The position numbers and the translations under genes were made by a program. Shown piece after piece: positions 56,561-64,000 of a stretch of DNA of 64,000 nucleotides (position 1 is the first letter of the stretch; each line of letters opens with the position of its first letter). A model generated the notes under the pieces. It was not told where the DNA came from and made no database searches. It was given only the letters and a program-made list of their open reading frames with translations. This DNA comes from Candidatus Thorarchaeota archaeon. Lineage in GTDB: Archaea > Asgardarchaeota > Thorarchaeia > Thorarchaeales > Thorarchaeaceae. The DNA is taken from NCBI GenBank assembly GCA_021498125.1, contig JAIZWL010000007.1, positions 60,302 through 124,301 on the forward strand, written 5' to 3'.

Positions 56561-56954
56561 TGAGGTCACCAAATGACAGGAATCCGGATGCAGGTCTACT
56601 TGGTTGGTACGGGGATCGTCCGATAAAGGCTATGGTCTAAGTGATTCGTTTCTTTTGAATTTCATAGGGCAATAACGAATGAGCAAGGTATGACGATAGT
56701 CTCCCGCAATAAGAGATCACAAGTTGTTGTGACTATAATGCTTCTCGTTATTTGCAACCATGGTGATTGTGATGTTCGTAAACCTTAAAGGCAAATTTTT
56801 GATAATGGTAACGGCTATAATGCCACACCTATCGAATAACGCACGACTGATCTATTCACATCGTTTCATTCTTTGGGGGAATCCAAGTCGATCAACTTAG
56901 GCAGCATAGTCGTGAAATTATTCGTTAGTATATCTGTAATAGTGTGAACGAAAA
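56561..56954. other. Divergent intergenic region with leaderless promoter
   Basis: There is no gene. A TATA-like AGTATATC at about 56928-56935 lies roughly 22-27 bases before the ATG at 56955, predicting a leaderless mRNA for the caspase-like gene. Confidence 0.45.
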
Positions 56955-58586
56955 ATGACCACAAGACTACGGATGCTTTTTGCAAGTATTATGGTTCTAT
57001 CTGTACTATTTTTTTCTGGAGCAAGTATAGTGCTCTCTCAGGTAGAATCGTATACGCCTCATGAAACAGGAAACCAGTATACGACGAGCCAGTTAGGCCC
57101 TATTGAAGATCCTGATCCGCCACCACCGCCACCATCACCACCACCGATAAACCTTCCACCAGCACACGATCGATTAATTGAGTATCCCGGAAATCAGTTA
57201 GGAATACTAGGTGGCATATACTTTCCTAAGGCTCGTTATTCCAATATCGTATTCGAAGTGAATTATAAAGGAGCCTGTAAAATTCATTTCGACATCGAAA
57301 ATGTTTATGATAATTATAGCAGGTATATTAATGTCTTATTGGATGGTGTGCGAATATTTCATGATACAATTCCGCGTCTTAAAGACTTCCACGGCAATGT
57401 ATACATTAGGGATGTTTCATATAGTCGTCATACACTTACCTTCCAGATTAATTATGGTGGGTACAAACAGTTTGGGTGGCTATTATCGAATGTGAGTGTT
57501 GTCGAAGGCAAAATGGATTTCTTGTCCGTATATCTTCCACAAGCCCGAACGTCAACACTTTCCTTCGCAATTAGAGCTGGTTTATCAACAGAGTTAAATA
57601 TATTTTTGGAATCGGCCTTTTCCACTAATATTGTTGATAATTTCCAGGTGCTAATTGACCTAAACCGAGTATTCGGTAGCGGTGCACAAACGTTCAACGA
57701 TTTCTGGACCTCTGTAAAAACCATAGGTCTAGGAAACTACGTTTGGGGATCAGAGCATCTAATGACCATTAGAGTATACGATTACTCAACTAGTCCTCCG
57801 CTACTGAAGATTCCTTTATCCCCTTCTTCTCAGAAGGGAATGTATGTGAGATATGGTAATGGGGTAACAAAGAAATGGGCTGTTATAGTTGGTATCGAAC
57901 AATACAAGTCCATCCCAATAGCACTTTACGCATCGAATGACGCCAACGAGTGGTATCACTATCTACACGATTACCTAGAATATGATGTTTTGGTATTTTG
58001 GGACAACCAACGTGGGAATAATTTTCCACAACATGATCATATCGCCACTGAACATAATGTCAAGAATGCACTTCGAGAAATCGCAAAAGCCGATAGTGAT
58101 GACTACATTGCGTTAATACTAGCAGGACACGGTGCTAGTGTATCGTCATATTCGATGTATACTTGTATGTGGGATGATGAAGACGGTGAACAGCAAGAAG
58201 ATGGTCGGTTGTACGATACGGAGCTAGCATCTATTGCTGTTACTTGGTCCGCGAAAAATATATTTATCTTTTCTTCTACCTGTAGCAGTGGTGGGATCAT
58301 TACAAAAATCATGGATCTTTGTAATGCGGATCATTTCTTTGTGGCAACTACTTGTGGAATTAATGGTCAAGGTTTTAGTCACAAAACACATCATTATTCT
58401 GGTTGGACTTACTACTTTCTTGTTGACGGATTAGAAAATCATTTTCAAAACTCGAATCCATCGATGGAATCATGTTTTAACTATTCTAGCCAGAATTATG
58501 GCATGAGTACGTCCTATGTAAAAGATAACATCTGTAATCAACCAGAACAATTTGATGGCAATCCGGATTGTGACTTCCGATTGTGA
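56955..58586 (+). CDS. Secreted caspase-like (C14/metacaspase-type) protease, copy B
   Basis: The 543-residue exported paralogue of the protein at 33283 has a signal peptide (FASIMVLSVLFFSGASIVL) and a Pro-rich linker (residues 53-70) instead of Gly/Ser. Two tandem beta repeats follow, starting IYFPKA at 88 and VYLPQA at 192. The caspase domain has KWAVIVGIEQY at 307, LILAGHGAS with His392, and FSSTCSSGG with Cys443. Both end in PxxFDG and FRL. The dyad is present, so protease activity is expected in the extracytoplasmic space. It is in opposite orientation to copy A. Confidence 0.85.
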   Translation: MTTRLRMLFASIMVLSVLFFSGASIVLSQVESYTPHETGNQYTTSQLGPIEDPDPPPPPPSPPPINLPPAHDRLIEYPGNQLGILGGIYFPKARYSNIVFEVNYKGACKIHFDIENVYDNYSRYINVLLDGVRIFHDTIPRLKDFHGNVYIRDVSYSRHTLTFQINYGGYKQFGWLLSNVSVVEGKMDFLSVYLPQARTSTLSFAIRAGLSTELNIFLESAFSTNIVDNFQVLIDLNRVFGSGAQTFNDFWTSVKTIGLGNYVWGSEHLMTIRVYDYSTSPPLLKIPLSPSSQKGMYVRYGNGVTKKWAVIVGIEQYKSIPIALYASNDANEWYHYLHDYLEYDVLVFWDNQRGNNFPQHDHIATEHNVKNALREIAKADSDDYIALILAGHGASVSSYSMYTCMWDDEDGEQQEDGRLYDTELASIAVTWSAKNIFIFSSTCSSGGIITKIMDLCNADHFFVATTCGINGQGFSHKTHHYSGWTYYFLVDGLENHFQNSNPSMESCFNYSSQNYGMSTSYVKDNICNQPEQFDGNPDCDFRL

Positions 58587-58593
58587 TTATGTT

Positions 58594-58630
58594 GAACGAG
58601 CTTTCATCGCTCGTTCATTTCTTTTTTGCT
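58594..58630 (+). terminator. Terminator of caspase-like gene B
   Basis: A perfect 8-bp stem GAACGAGC (58594-58601) and GCTCGTTC (58609-58616) with a 7-base loop is followed by ATTTCTTTTTT. It lies eight bases after the stop codon. Confidence 0.75.
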
Positions 58631-59855
58631 TCTTCGTCATTGTCATTGTAGTTTGTGTGTTGGTACATGGGGAAACTGTCCGTAGTGTGGATACTCTTGT
58701 ACTAAACGATCATAGTGTTTCATTCATTTACAGGTGATCTATAGGGATTTCTATCATTGTGTATAGGTTACAGTATCTATAAAGAATTATTATCAAAGGG
58801 CGGTTGGCGTTATGTGCTTTTTCTATTTTGGTTTACCCTTATTGCGCGCAAATATAATTAAATTGAGGGATTAGTGATCACTCAAAACATTTCGATTTTT
58901 CGACGATTTAATCTCATTACAGTTTTACCTATCTATTATTTGATTAGACTCATATATTAAGTATTTGCCTTTTATTCTCGGACACTTAAAGGCAATTGCG
59001 GCAGTAATATAATTTAATACACAGGTGGTTTTATAATATAACTATTGGCCTTTGGATCGTTCTACTATGGATACAAAATATATTATTGGTGGGTTGTAAG
59101 CGTATTCGGTTTTTGAATACGGTCGGGTGCTGAGGCAATATGGATATGGATCTTCCATACTCAGAAGCTGTGTACCGGTACCTTTTCACGAGGATAATCC
59201 CCCTTATTTGCAGACCTTTTTTCACTGCTCACATTATAACACAGATTCTGGGTATGTCCATGTAATCTGATCCGGCTGAGGTCGTGCCAAATTATAAAAT
59301 TTATGTTTGTGGTGATCATGCCCACTATAAAGATATTTGTTTACGAAAACTATTCGTTGAATGGATTTCCGACATATGGATAATTATTAACCATCAAACG
59401 GAAGTTTATACGTTTGTTTATTTCAAAAAACTATTGCTAATACTTTAAATGAATCAATTGTTATATATTCGGGATTGGAGTTGGTTTTCGAAAAATCGAA
59501 TGGTTGGGAGTGTAGAGTCATGGACATAGGCAGGCGCCATACTATAATCTCTCGATTTGTAGTCTTACCCTTGGCACAACACTTTCTCCGATTATTATTA
59601 TTATTACGTAGGGATTCAACTATATCGATAGAAGCGTCCTAACAGTTTTGTTCTTCATACAACAAGCATGCATGTGTTACTGTTTGCAACCCATATTGTG
59701 GATAGAACAGGTGAGGTGGTAAATGAGAGCGAATGATCCCTCCACATCCCTATCGTCGTCTTCTTCTTCGAGATATCACGGTGATGGTCACACTTAAGAC
59801 GATGGAACCAAGCTATAATGACTCGTCAATTCCCTGATGGAATTGTATTGCATTT
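58631..59855. other. Long AT-rich gene-poor stretch
   Basis: About 1.2 kb lacks any convincing coding region, tRNA, CRISPR repeat or inverted repeat that I can see. Open frames are short and show no start signals or domain content. It may be a decayed segment at the edge of the accessory island. Confidence 0.5.
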
Positions 59856-60419
59856 TCAACTATTGATTGTTGTTCGATGCTTTACATGGATCGCCCTGTG
59901 CGGATTCAAACGCACCAATTCCACGGCATACCACAGATTCTTGATTGACAGTATAGCATAGTTACCTTCGGCTACCACTTTCTTGATGGAGATTGCTTGC
60001 TCTAAGGGTGATGGACGAAGACCATACATGACAAAGAAGATCAAGACCAATAATATTCCAAGTAGAACATAGCGATCAGGGTTGATTTGCAGCCTGTCAT
60101 ATATTGTGAAAGTGATATTGGCTAAGACGAGGAGTGCCAGGAAAACAATCACCACACCTATAGCCGAAAGTAATGCCTTGCTTTTTGTTGTCCGCCCTCC
60201 GTAGGCAACATGTTGCTTGCAGACTAATGGTTCATAATGTATTATCCCTCTTTGAAAATACTCCAAATCGCGGCCATATAACAGATCCATCCGCTTTGGA
60301 GGAGGCATCAACATTTTTTCAATTCGGCCAGTTGTTGTTGCCCGTTCACCACATACTGGGCAGACATCAGGAAAGGTAATGTCCCCCAGTCGAATTCTAA
60401 TCTGAATCTTTCGGATCAT
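59856..60419 (-). CDS. Two-helix membrane protein with a CPxCG motif
   Basis: The 187-residue protein has a CPVCGER metal-ribbon half-site near residue 20 and a second possible ligand pair, Cys-Lys-Gln-His (residues about 67-70). These could together bind zinc on the cytoplasmic side. Two membrane helices follow (LLSAIGVVIVFLALLVLANI and YVLLGILLVLIFFVMYGL), then a basic C-terminal domain. No family is recognised. Confidence 0.7.
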   Translation of the reverse strand: MIRKIQIRIRLGDITFPDVCPVCGERATTTGRIEKMLMPPPKRMDLLYGRDLEYFQRGIIHYEPLVCKQHVAYGGRTTKSKALLSAIGVVIVFLALLVLANITFTIYDRLQINPDRYVLLGILLVLIFFVMYGLRPSPLEQAISIKKVVAEGNYAILSIKNLWYAVELVRLNPHRAIHVKHRTTINS

Positions 60420-60519
60420 ACCTGCTACCCATCCTAATGTGACACATATTCTGTCGAAAGGCCATTTTAACCCTCGTTTTTTGAGGTCATTACCGCAAAA
60501 AAAAAATGAATAAAAAATA

Positions 60520-60559
60520 GAACTGCAAGAAAAGAAAAAAAGAGGGGGTTGATTCCCTC
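60520..60559 (-). terminator. Terminator after the 230-residue exported protein
   Basis: Read on the minus strand, GAGGG (60559-60555) and CCCTC (60546-60542) form a short stem, followed at once by a long T-run. Confidence 0.55.
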
Positions 60560-60563
60560 AAGA

Positions 60564-61256
60564 TTATCTCTTCTTACAAACGATGGCAAGAATGACTAGA
60601 ACGGCGACTCCAGCACCCACATAGAGTATGTTGTCTTTCAGTAACTGTGTGATGTTACTGAAATCGAATCCACCGCTGGGTAGATTGTTTCTGATCACTG
60701 AGATTGAATCAACTACTGTGTTGGATGCAGAAACCACCTGTTCCCACTTGTACTGTGCCAAGAAGCCGTCAGTCTTCAAATAGGTAGCGGTTATTCTCTG
60801 CTCATGCGTTGAGTTGGTACTGACTTTCCATGTGATACCCCATTCAGTTGCAGTATCGATAATCGTTTCTCCTGTGAGCTTGGTAGAAACAAGATCGGTG
60901 AGAAGGGTGTAATTACCAATTGGTACAGTCATTCGGCTACCTACTGCTACTAGACCAATGAATAACAGTGCCATCAACCCGATGTCCGTACCATTTGCCC
61001 AGTACATGCCTACGGTTGGGAATGGTATATTATCCCAGCTGGTCAATGGATCTGGAATTGCAAGTACCGGCATTTTCGTTATATTCGCGTAGATTTGCTC
61101 ATCTATTTTCTCGCTTGATACTTTTAGCGTGAAGTCCCATTTATCACCCTTTGCAAAGCCCCATTCAAGACCCTGTGATGTCGCTGCTGCGACTGGTGAA
61201 ACAAGGAACATGGTGATGACTGACAATGCTAGTAATACATTCAGTGCGCGCTTCAT
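60564..61256 (-). CDS. Exported protein with N-terminal signal and C-terminal anchor
   Basis: The 230-residue protein has a signal peptide (LNVLLALSVITMFLVSPVAAA). A beta-rich extracellular part with several NxS/T sites and one internal hydrophobic stretch (IGLMALLFIGLVAVGS) follows, then a C-terminal helix (LYVGAGVAVLVILAIV) and CKKR. KGDKWDFTLKV is typical of archaeal surface proteins of this design. Function is unknown. Confidence 0.72.
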   Translation of the reverse strand: MKRALNVLLALSVITMFLVSPVAAATSQGLEWGFAKGDKWDFTLKVSSEKIDEQIYANITKMPVLAIPDPLTSWDNIPFPTVGMYWANGTDIGLMALLFIGLVAVGSRMTVPIGNYTLLTDLVSTKLTGETIIDTATEWGITWKVSTNSTHEQRITATYLKTDGFLAQYKWEQVVSASNTVVDSISVIRNNLPSGGFDFSNITQLLKDNILYVGAGVAVLVILAIVCKKR

Positions 61257-61728
61257 ATTATTCCTCTCCGATATTACGGATTGTATCTCGTGTGCATTAA
61301 TAGTACAAAAACCTTTGCTCGGTTAGAAAACATTAGTTGACCGAGTCGATTTATCAGATTACGCTTTTGTAAAATAACTTGACGAAAATACTACCGAGTG
61401 ATAAATTCTTATTTTTCCAACTTTCGTGGCTTTATTTTTCTTATATATTATGCCGAGGAATATCATATTGCTTCTTTAGGACGCATCGTATCTTTGAAGA
61501 TAGATTAAAGATTAAATTAATTTGTATTGACTGCTGTGATCTTTGGAACCATCGCTGTGATCTACGTAGTTATTGTTTTGTTCGTCTGGTATAGAGGAAG
61601 ACACTAACAATATTTCAAAGAGAATATATCACTATCCTCAATCACGAGTAAACCATGTTACCACCATAGGTACAAATAAGCAGAAGTAGAATGTTAAAAC
61701 TAGAATCTTTATTAGCGTTCACGAGTTA
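61257..61728. other. Divergent intergenic region
   Basis: No gene or repeat is recognised. It should hold the promoters of the minus gene ending upstream and of the plus gene at 61729. The sequence is AT-rich. Confidence 0.4.
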
Positions 61729-63024
61729 ATGGACTTGAGTTATGGGAGTGAAAATGTGAAGAGGCATTATTGGCTTCTCATGGGTTTTGTATTTATGAGG
61801 GATTTCTCGTTTGTTATAACATCAAGAAAAAATATCGATCAGCAATATTTCATCGGTCATCTAAAGGTATCCCCTTTGCAAATCGGATCTAGCCCTCCAG
61901 ATATCAGTGCAGGTCTTGCTTTATTTATTGCTTCAATTATCTTGCTCTGGATAATCACCTGCGGATATTTACAATTTTCACGTACTGGCTTCAAATCGGT
62001 TGATGGAATGGCCGAACCGTTTTTTGCAGGAGTACCACGTCCCGCTTCATTCTACGGGCCGTTAAATCCGTACGGGATGAGAAAGATTAGCAAAACGCCC
62101 ATTTTATTGGATCATCCATATGTACATGATTCCGTAGTCACCAGCCGTCTGCCACGAGTCTATCCACGGCAGACTACTATTCCAGCCCGTCCTCAACAAG
62201 TTGTTGTAAAGAGCGGATTTGATGAGGCGGGTGAGTATTTCAAATTGGCTGTCAAAATAGAAAATAAAGGCAAGTCCCAAATCGATAATGTAGAGGTAAA
62301 GATCAAAATCCCTGATGGCTTTCAATTGGTCAGGGAGACCGAGCATGATCAAGTACTTGGTAGTATTCAACCGGGTGGATTCCAGAGTGCGATTTTTTGG
62401 TTGAAGCCGTTACGATGTGTTGATGGGGAATATTCAGGAATTGTGAGATATACAACTGCCAACGGAGTCTCTAGAGTCGCAAAGATTCCTGCAAAAAGAC
62501 TGGTCAACGTCTGCCCTATGCTCACATCAACGGAACGAGCTGACGAGGTCTTTACGCGATTAAAGAGTGGACTGTTCGATCGGAATTGTTCGTCGTTTGA
62601 GTTCGTAGGTGAGCCTCGTGTGGTATTGCATATGGCCGAGGCGCGACTCAGTGGTCTGATTCCGGTTGATCACTCCGAATATGAGAATGAAGAAAAGGTC
62701 TATCTTGGTTATGCGTGTTACGTCGGTCAGACGAAGTACGAGGATGCATTGTTTGCTGCTGAGATTCAAGTCAGTGGTACTCCCAAGGGTGGAATATTGA
62801 CAATAACGATCTATGCTGAAGACAAACGGATTCTGAGCGGGTTCTTTGTGGACATCATGTATGATATTCGTCGCCACATCGATATCATCAAGGAGCGGAT
62901 GTGCCCCATCGCGACCTGTCCTAAGTGTGGGGGGTCAATTGATCTTACAACAGTAGGTCCTGATAGAATATTCCGATGCGACTATTGTGGGACTATGGGC
63001 AAGGTGGCTCCATGGTTTGATTAG
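61729..63024 (+). CDS. Membrane protein with Ig-like domain and C-terminal zinc ribbon
   Basis: The 431-residue protein has one helix at about 58-80 (GLALFIASIILLWIITCGYL). A beta-sandwich domain at about 155-265 (FKLAVKIENKGKSQIDNVEV, then QPGGFQSAIFWLKPL) resembles CARDB/NEW3-type Ig-like domains. An alpha/beta region follows, and the last 35 residues form a zinc ribbon (CPKCGGS...CDYCGT). The ribbon suggests that the bulk faces the cytoplasm. Function is not known. It has no obvious operon partner. Confidence 0.75.
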   Translation: MDLSYGSENVKRHYWLLMGFVFMRDFSFVITSRKNIDQQYFIGHLKVSPLQIGSSPPDISAGLALFIASIILLWIITCGYLQFSRTGFKSVDGMAEPFFAGVPRPASFYGPLNPYGMRKISKTPILLDHPYVHDSVVTSRLPRVYPRQTTIPARPQQVVVKSGFDEAGEYFKLAVKIENKGKSQIDNVEVKIKIPDGFQLVRETEHDQVLGSIQPGGFQSAIFWLKPLRCVDGEYSGIVRYTTANGVSRVAKIPAKRLVNVCPMLTSTERADEVFTRLKSGLFDRNCSSFEFVGEPRVVLHMAEARLSGLIPVDHSEYENEEKVYLGYACYVGQTKYEDALFAAEIQVSGTPKGGILTITIYAEDKRILSGFFVDIMYDIRRHIDIIKERMCPIATCPKCGGSIDLTTVGPDRIFRCDYCGTMGKVAPWFD

Positions 63025-63381
63025 TTATTCGGGAGGTGGTCTGTGAGCCACCACCTAGTTGACCAGATAGCGAAATTCATTTCAGGATTACGAATACGAT
63101 CTAGATTGTTGTAGTCCCGTAATATTCGTGTCAAAAGAAAATTTACACCCAGATAGAATAATTAGTGCAAAATAGAGATGAAGGTAGGGAAATAGCAAAA
63201 GATAACTTAGGGATATCATGAACGAAGTAGTTAATGCGGATTGAATGAACGCAGCTTGTGAGAATTCATGTAGTAGTTGATAGAACATATCACAAAGAAA
63301 TTGGGCGGGTTCGAACTCATAATTCGAACCCAACAAATTATTCGAGATGATGATGGAAACTTTCAATATGATTCAATATTA
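63025..63381. other. Intergenic with a 9-bp inverted repeat
   Basis: There is no convincing gene. GGGTTCGAA (63307-63315) and TTCGAACCC (63323-63331) form a perfect 9-bp stem with a 7-base loop. It resembles a lone tRNA T-arm sequence but has no other tRNA parts. It may end the small gene at 63382 on the minus strand. Confidence 0.45.
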
Positions 63382-63573
63382 TTATGGCACCAATAACCAT
63401 AGAATCGGAAACAACACACAGAAAAACAAAATCGCTAAACAAGAAAGAGATTCGTTAACATCCCACTGCCACGAATAGTCATTTCCAGAACCTTCAGCAA
63501 TCAAGTACATAATAGCTATGATTACTCCTGAAATGAACAGTGCAATAATAAACTCCATTGCGCCACGTCCCAT
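63382..63573 (-). CDS. Possible small two-helix membrane protein
   Basis: This has 63 codons from an ATG, with a minus-strand TATA-like AAATATAAG about 40 bases upstream. The product has two hydrophobic helices (FIIALFISGVIIAIMYLIA and SCLAILFFCVLFPILWLLV) joined by a short acidic loop. It has no known relatives that I can name. It is plausible but unproven. Confidence 0.42.
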   Translation of the reverse strand: MGRGAMEFIIALFISGVIIAIMYLIAEGSGNDYSWQWDVNESLSCLAILFFCVLFPILWLLVP

Positions 63574-63752
63574 ATCTGTGCATTTGTGTCAGTTAAAACG
63601 ACTTATATTTCTTTATGGGATGTTTCGTGAGTTAATATTATTTTAAACCCGGTGATGAAAATTATTTGTAATGCTGCTACAGCAGATGAATATTAGTTAT
63701 ACTTAATAAAAATATCTTGTAACATTGATGTTACTATGTTTTAGTAGGTCAG

Positions 63753-64000
63753 GGCTTTGTGTGAAAAGTCACCTCCCGTCACACTCCAGGAAGTTGAGCC
63801 GCTCGATGTTGTGCAGGAGCACCTTCAGCAGGACCTCGCGACGTTGTTCCCGGAACCCTCGTGAACTCAGGCCGCCTCCGAACCGCACCTTCATCATCCC
63901 GAAGACGGTCTCGACCAGACTCCGCTGCCCGTAGGCGTGTCTGGCCTTCCAGCCCTCGGGGTCTCGTCGGTACTCCCTGATCAGCTCCTTATAGCCACGG
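63753..64000 (-). mobile_element. End of a DDE-transposase insertion sequence
   Basis: The element edge is GGCTTTGTGTGAAAAGTC (63753-63770), the same terminal repeat as in the MITEs with one difference from the left ends. It continues past the window end. The GC-rich interior contrasts with the AT-rich flank. It is the probable autonomous parent, or a sister element, of the MITE family. Confidence 0.85.
63769..64000 (-). CDS. DDE transposase (IS4/IS5-like), C-terminal part
   Basis: The frame is open to the window edge, so the N-terminal part lies outside. The 76 residues seen include YGQRSLVETVFGMMKVRFGG, with the catalytic Glu in VETVF, and REVLLKVLLHNIERL, the usual end of IS4/IS5-superfamily transposases. 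The TGA stop (63769-63771) overlaps the terminal inverted repeat. A 9-bp target duplication, seen for the related MITEs, would be expected at the element ends. Confidence 0.9.
   Translation of the reverse strand, partial: RGYKELIREYRRDPEGWKARHAYGQRSLVETVFGMMKVRFGGGLSSRGFREQRREVLLKVLLHNIERLNFLECDGR

Noticed and set aside
33283..58586. Caspase-like proteins as cytoplasmic CRISPR-guided proteases acting with the type III complex
   Set aside because: Both have clear signal peptides and no TPR-CHAT-type partner domain, so a direct link with the cytoplasmic complex is unlikely.
59031..59225. 64-codon minus-strand frame in the gene-poor stretch
   Set aside because: There is no start signal, domain or codon bias; it is probably chance.
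46910..59855. A CRISPR array associated with the type III operon
   Set aside because: No regularly spaced direct repeats of 25-40 bases are seen in the intergenic regions or elsewhere in the window.
63307..63331. tRNA T-arm-like GGGTTCGAA sequence
   Set aside because: It is part of a 9-bp perfect inverted repeat with no acceptor, D or anticodon arm nearby.
63088..63366. 92-codon minus-strand frame
   Set aside because: Its composition is random-looking, it has no ribosome-binding site or promoter, and it spans the inverted repeat at 63307.

Overview
The window looks archaeal. Coding is dense and most mRNAs seem to have short or no leaders, with TATA-like boxes about 25 bases before start codons. 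There are KaiC/RAD55-type ATPases, single-domain response regulators, a winged-helix regulator, HepT/MntA pairs, and many large secreted proteins ending in a Thr-rich linker, one membrane helix and a basic tail. That surface-protein style fits Asgard (Thor/Loki-like) archaea, but no ribosomal gene is present to confirm it. The lineage is an inference.

Layout. (1) 1-5.7 kb is GC-rich foreign-looking DNA: the 3' part of a giant protein with a PD-(D/E)XK nuclease signature, facing an IS607-type serine recombinase. (2) 6.0-12.7 kb holds a small protein, an AAA+ ATPase, a membrane-anchored GH5-like glycosidase and a winged-helix regulator. (3) 12.7-19.5 kb is a signalling cluster: three lone receiver domains, three KaiC/RAD55-like proteins (one without a P-loop), a GNAT enzyme and a TPR protein. 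(4) 19.9-31.6 kb encodes three large exported proteins: a roughly 2290-residue beta-helix protein, a DNRLRE-type protein and an Ig-like protein. (5) 32-58.6 kb is an accessory island. It is bounded by two diverged copies of a set consisting of a HepT/MntA toxin-antitoxin pair and a secreted caspase-like protease. Inside lie a nuclease-like gene, a broken leucine operon, an HD-phosphohydrolase/YwgA pair, a GHKL ATPase with a small partner, and a Csx11-type type III CRISPR effector operon without array, cas1/cas2 or cas6. (6) 58.6-64 kb has a long gene-poor stretch, three membrane-protein genes, and the end of a DDE-transposase insertion sequence.

Main observations. The leu operon carries three independent lesions: a frameshift in leuA, a 132-bp MITE in leuC and a frameshift in leuD; leuB is intact. 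The MITE has 18-bp terminal inverted repeats and a 9-bp target duplication. A second good copy lies at 43834-43964, two decayed copies are likely, and the same terminal repeat borders the insertion sequence at 63753, which probably supplied the transposase. The Cas10-like csx11 gene is cut in two by an apparent 1-base deletion. The type III operon combines Cmr1/Cmr4/Cmr5/Cmr6-like subunits with Csx11 and a non-canonical RAMP in place of Cmr3. The paired extracytoplasmic caspase homologues, each with two tandem repeats of a YFP(K)A...GW beta domain, are also unusual.
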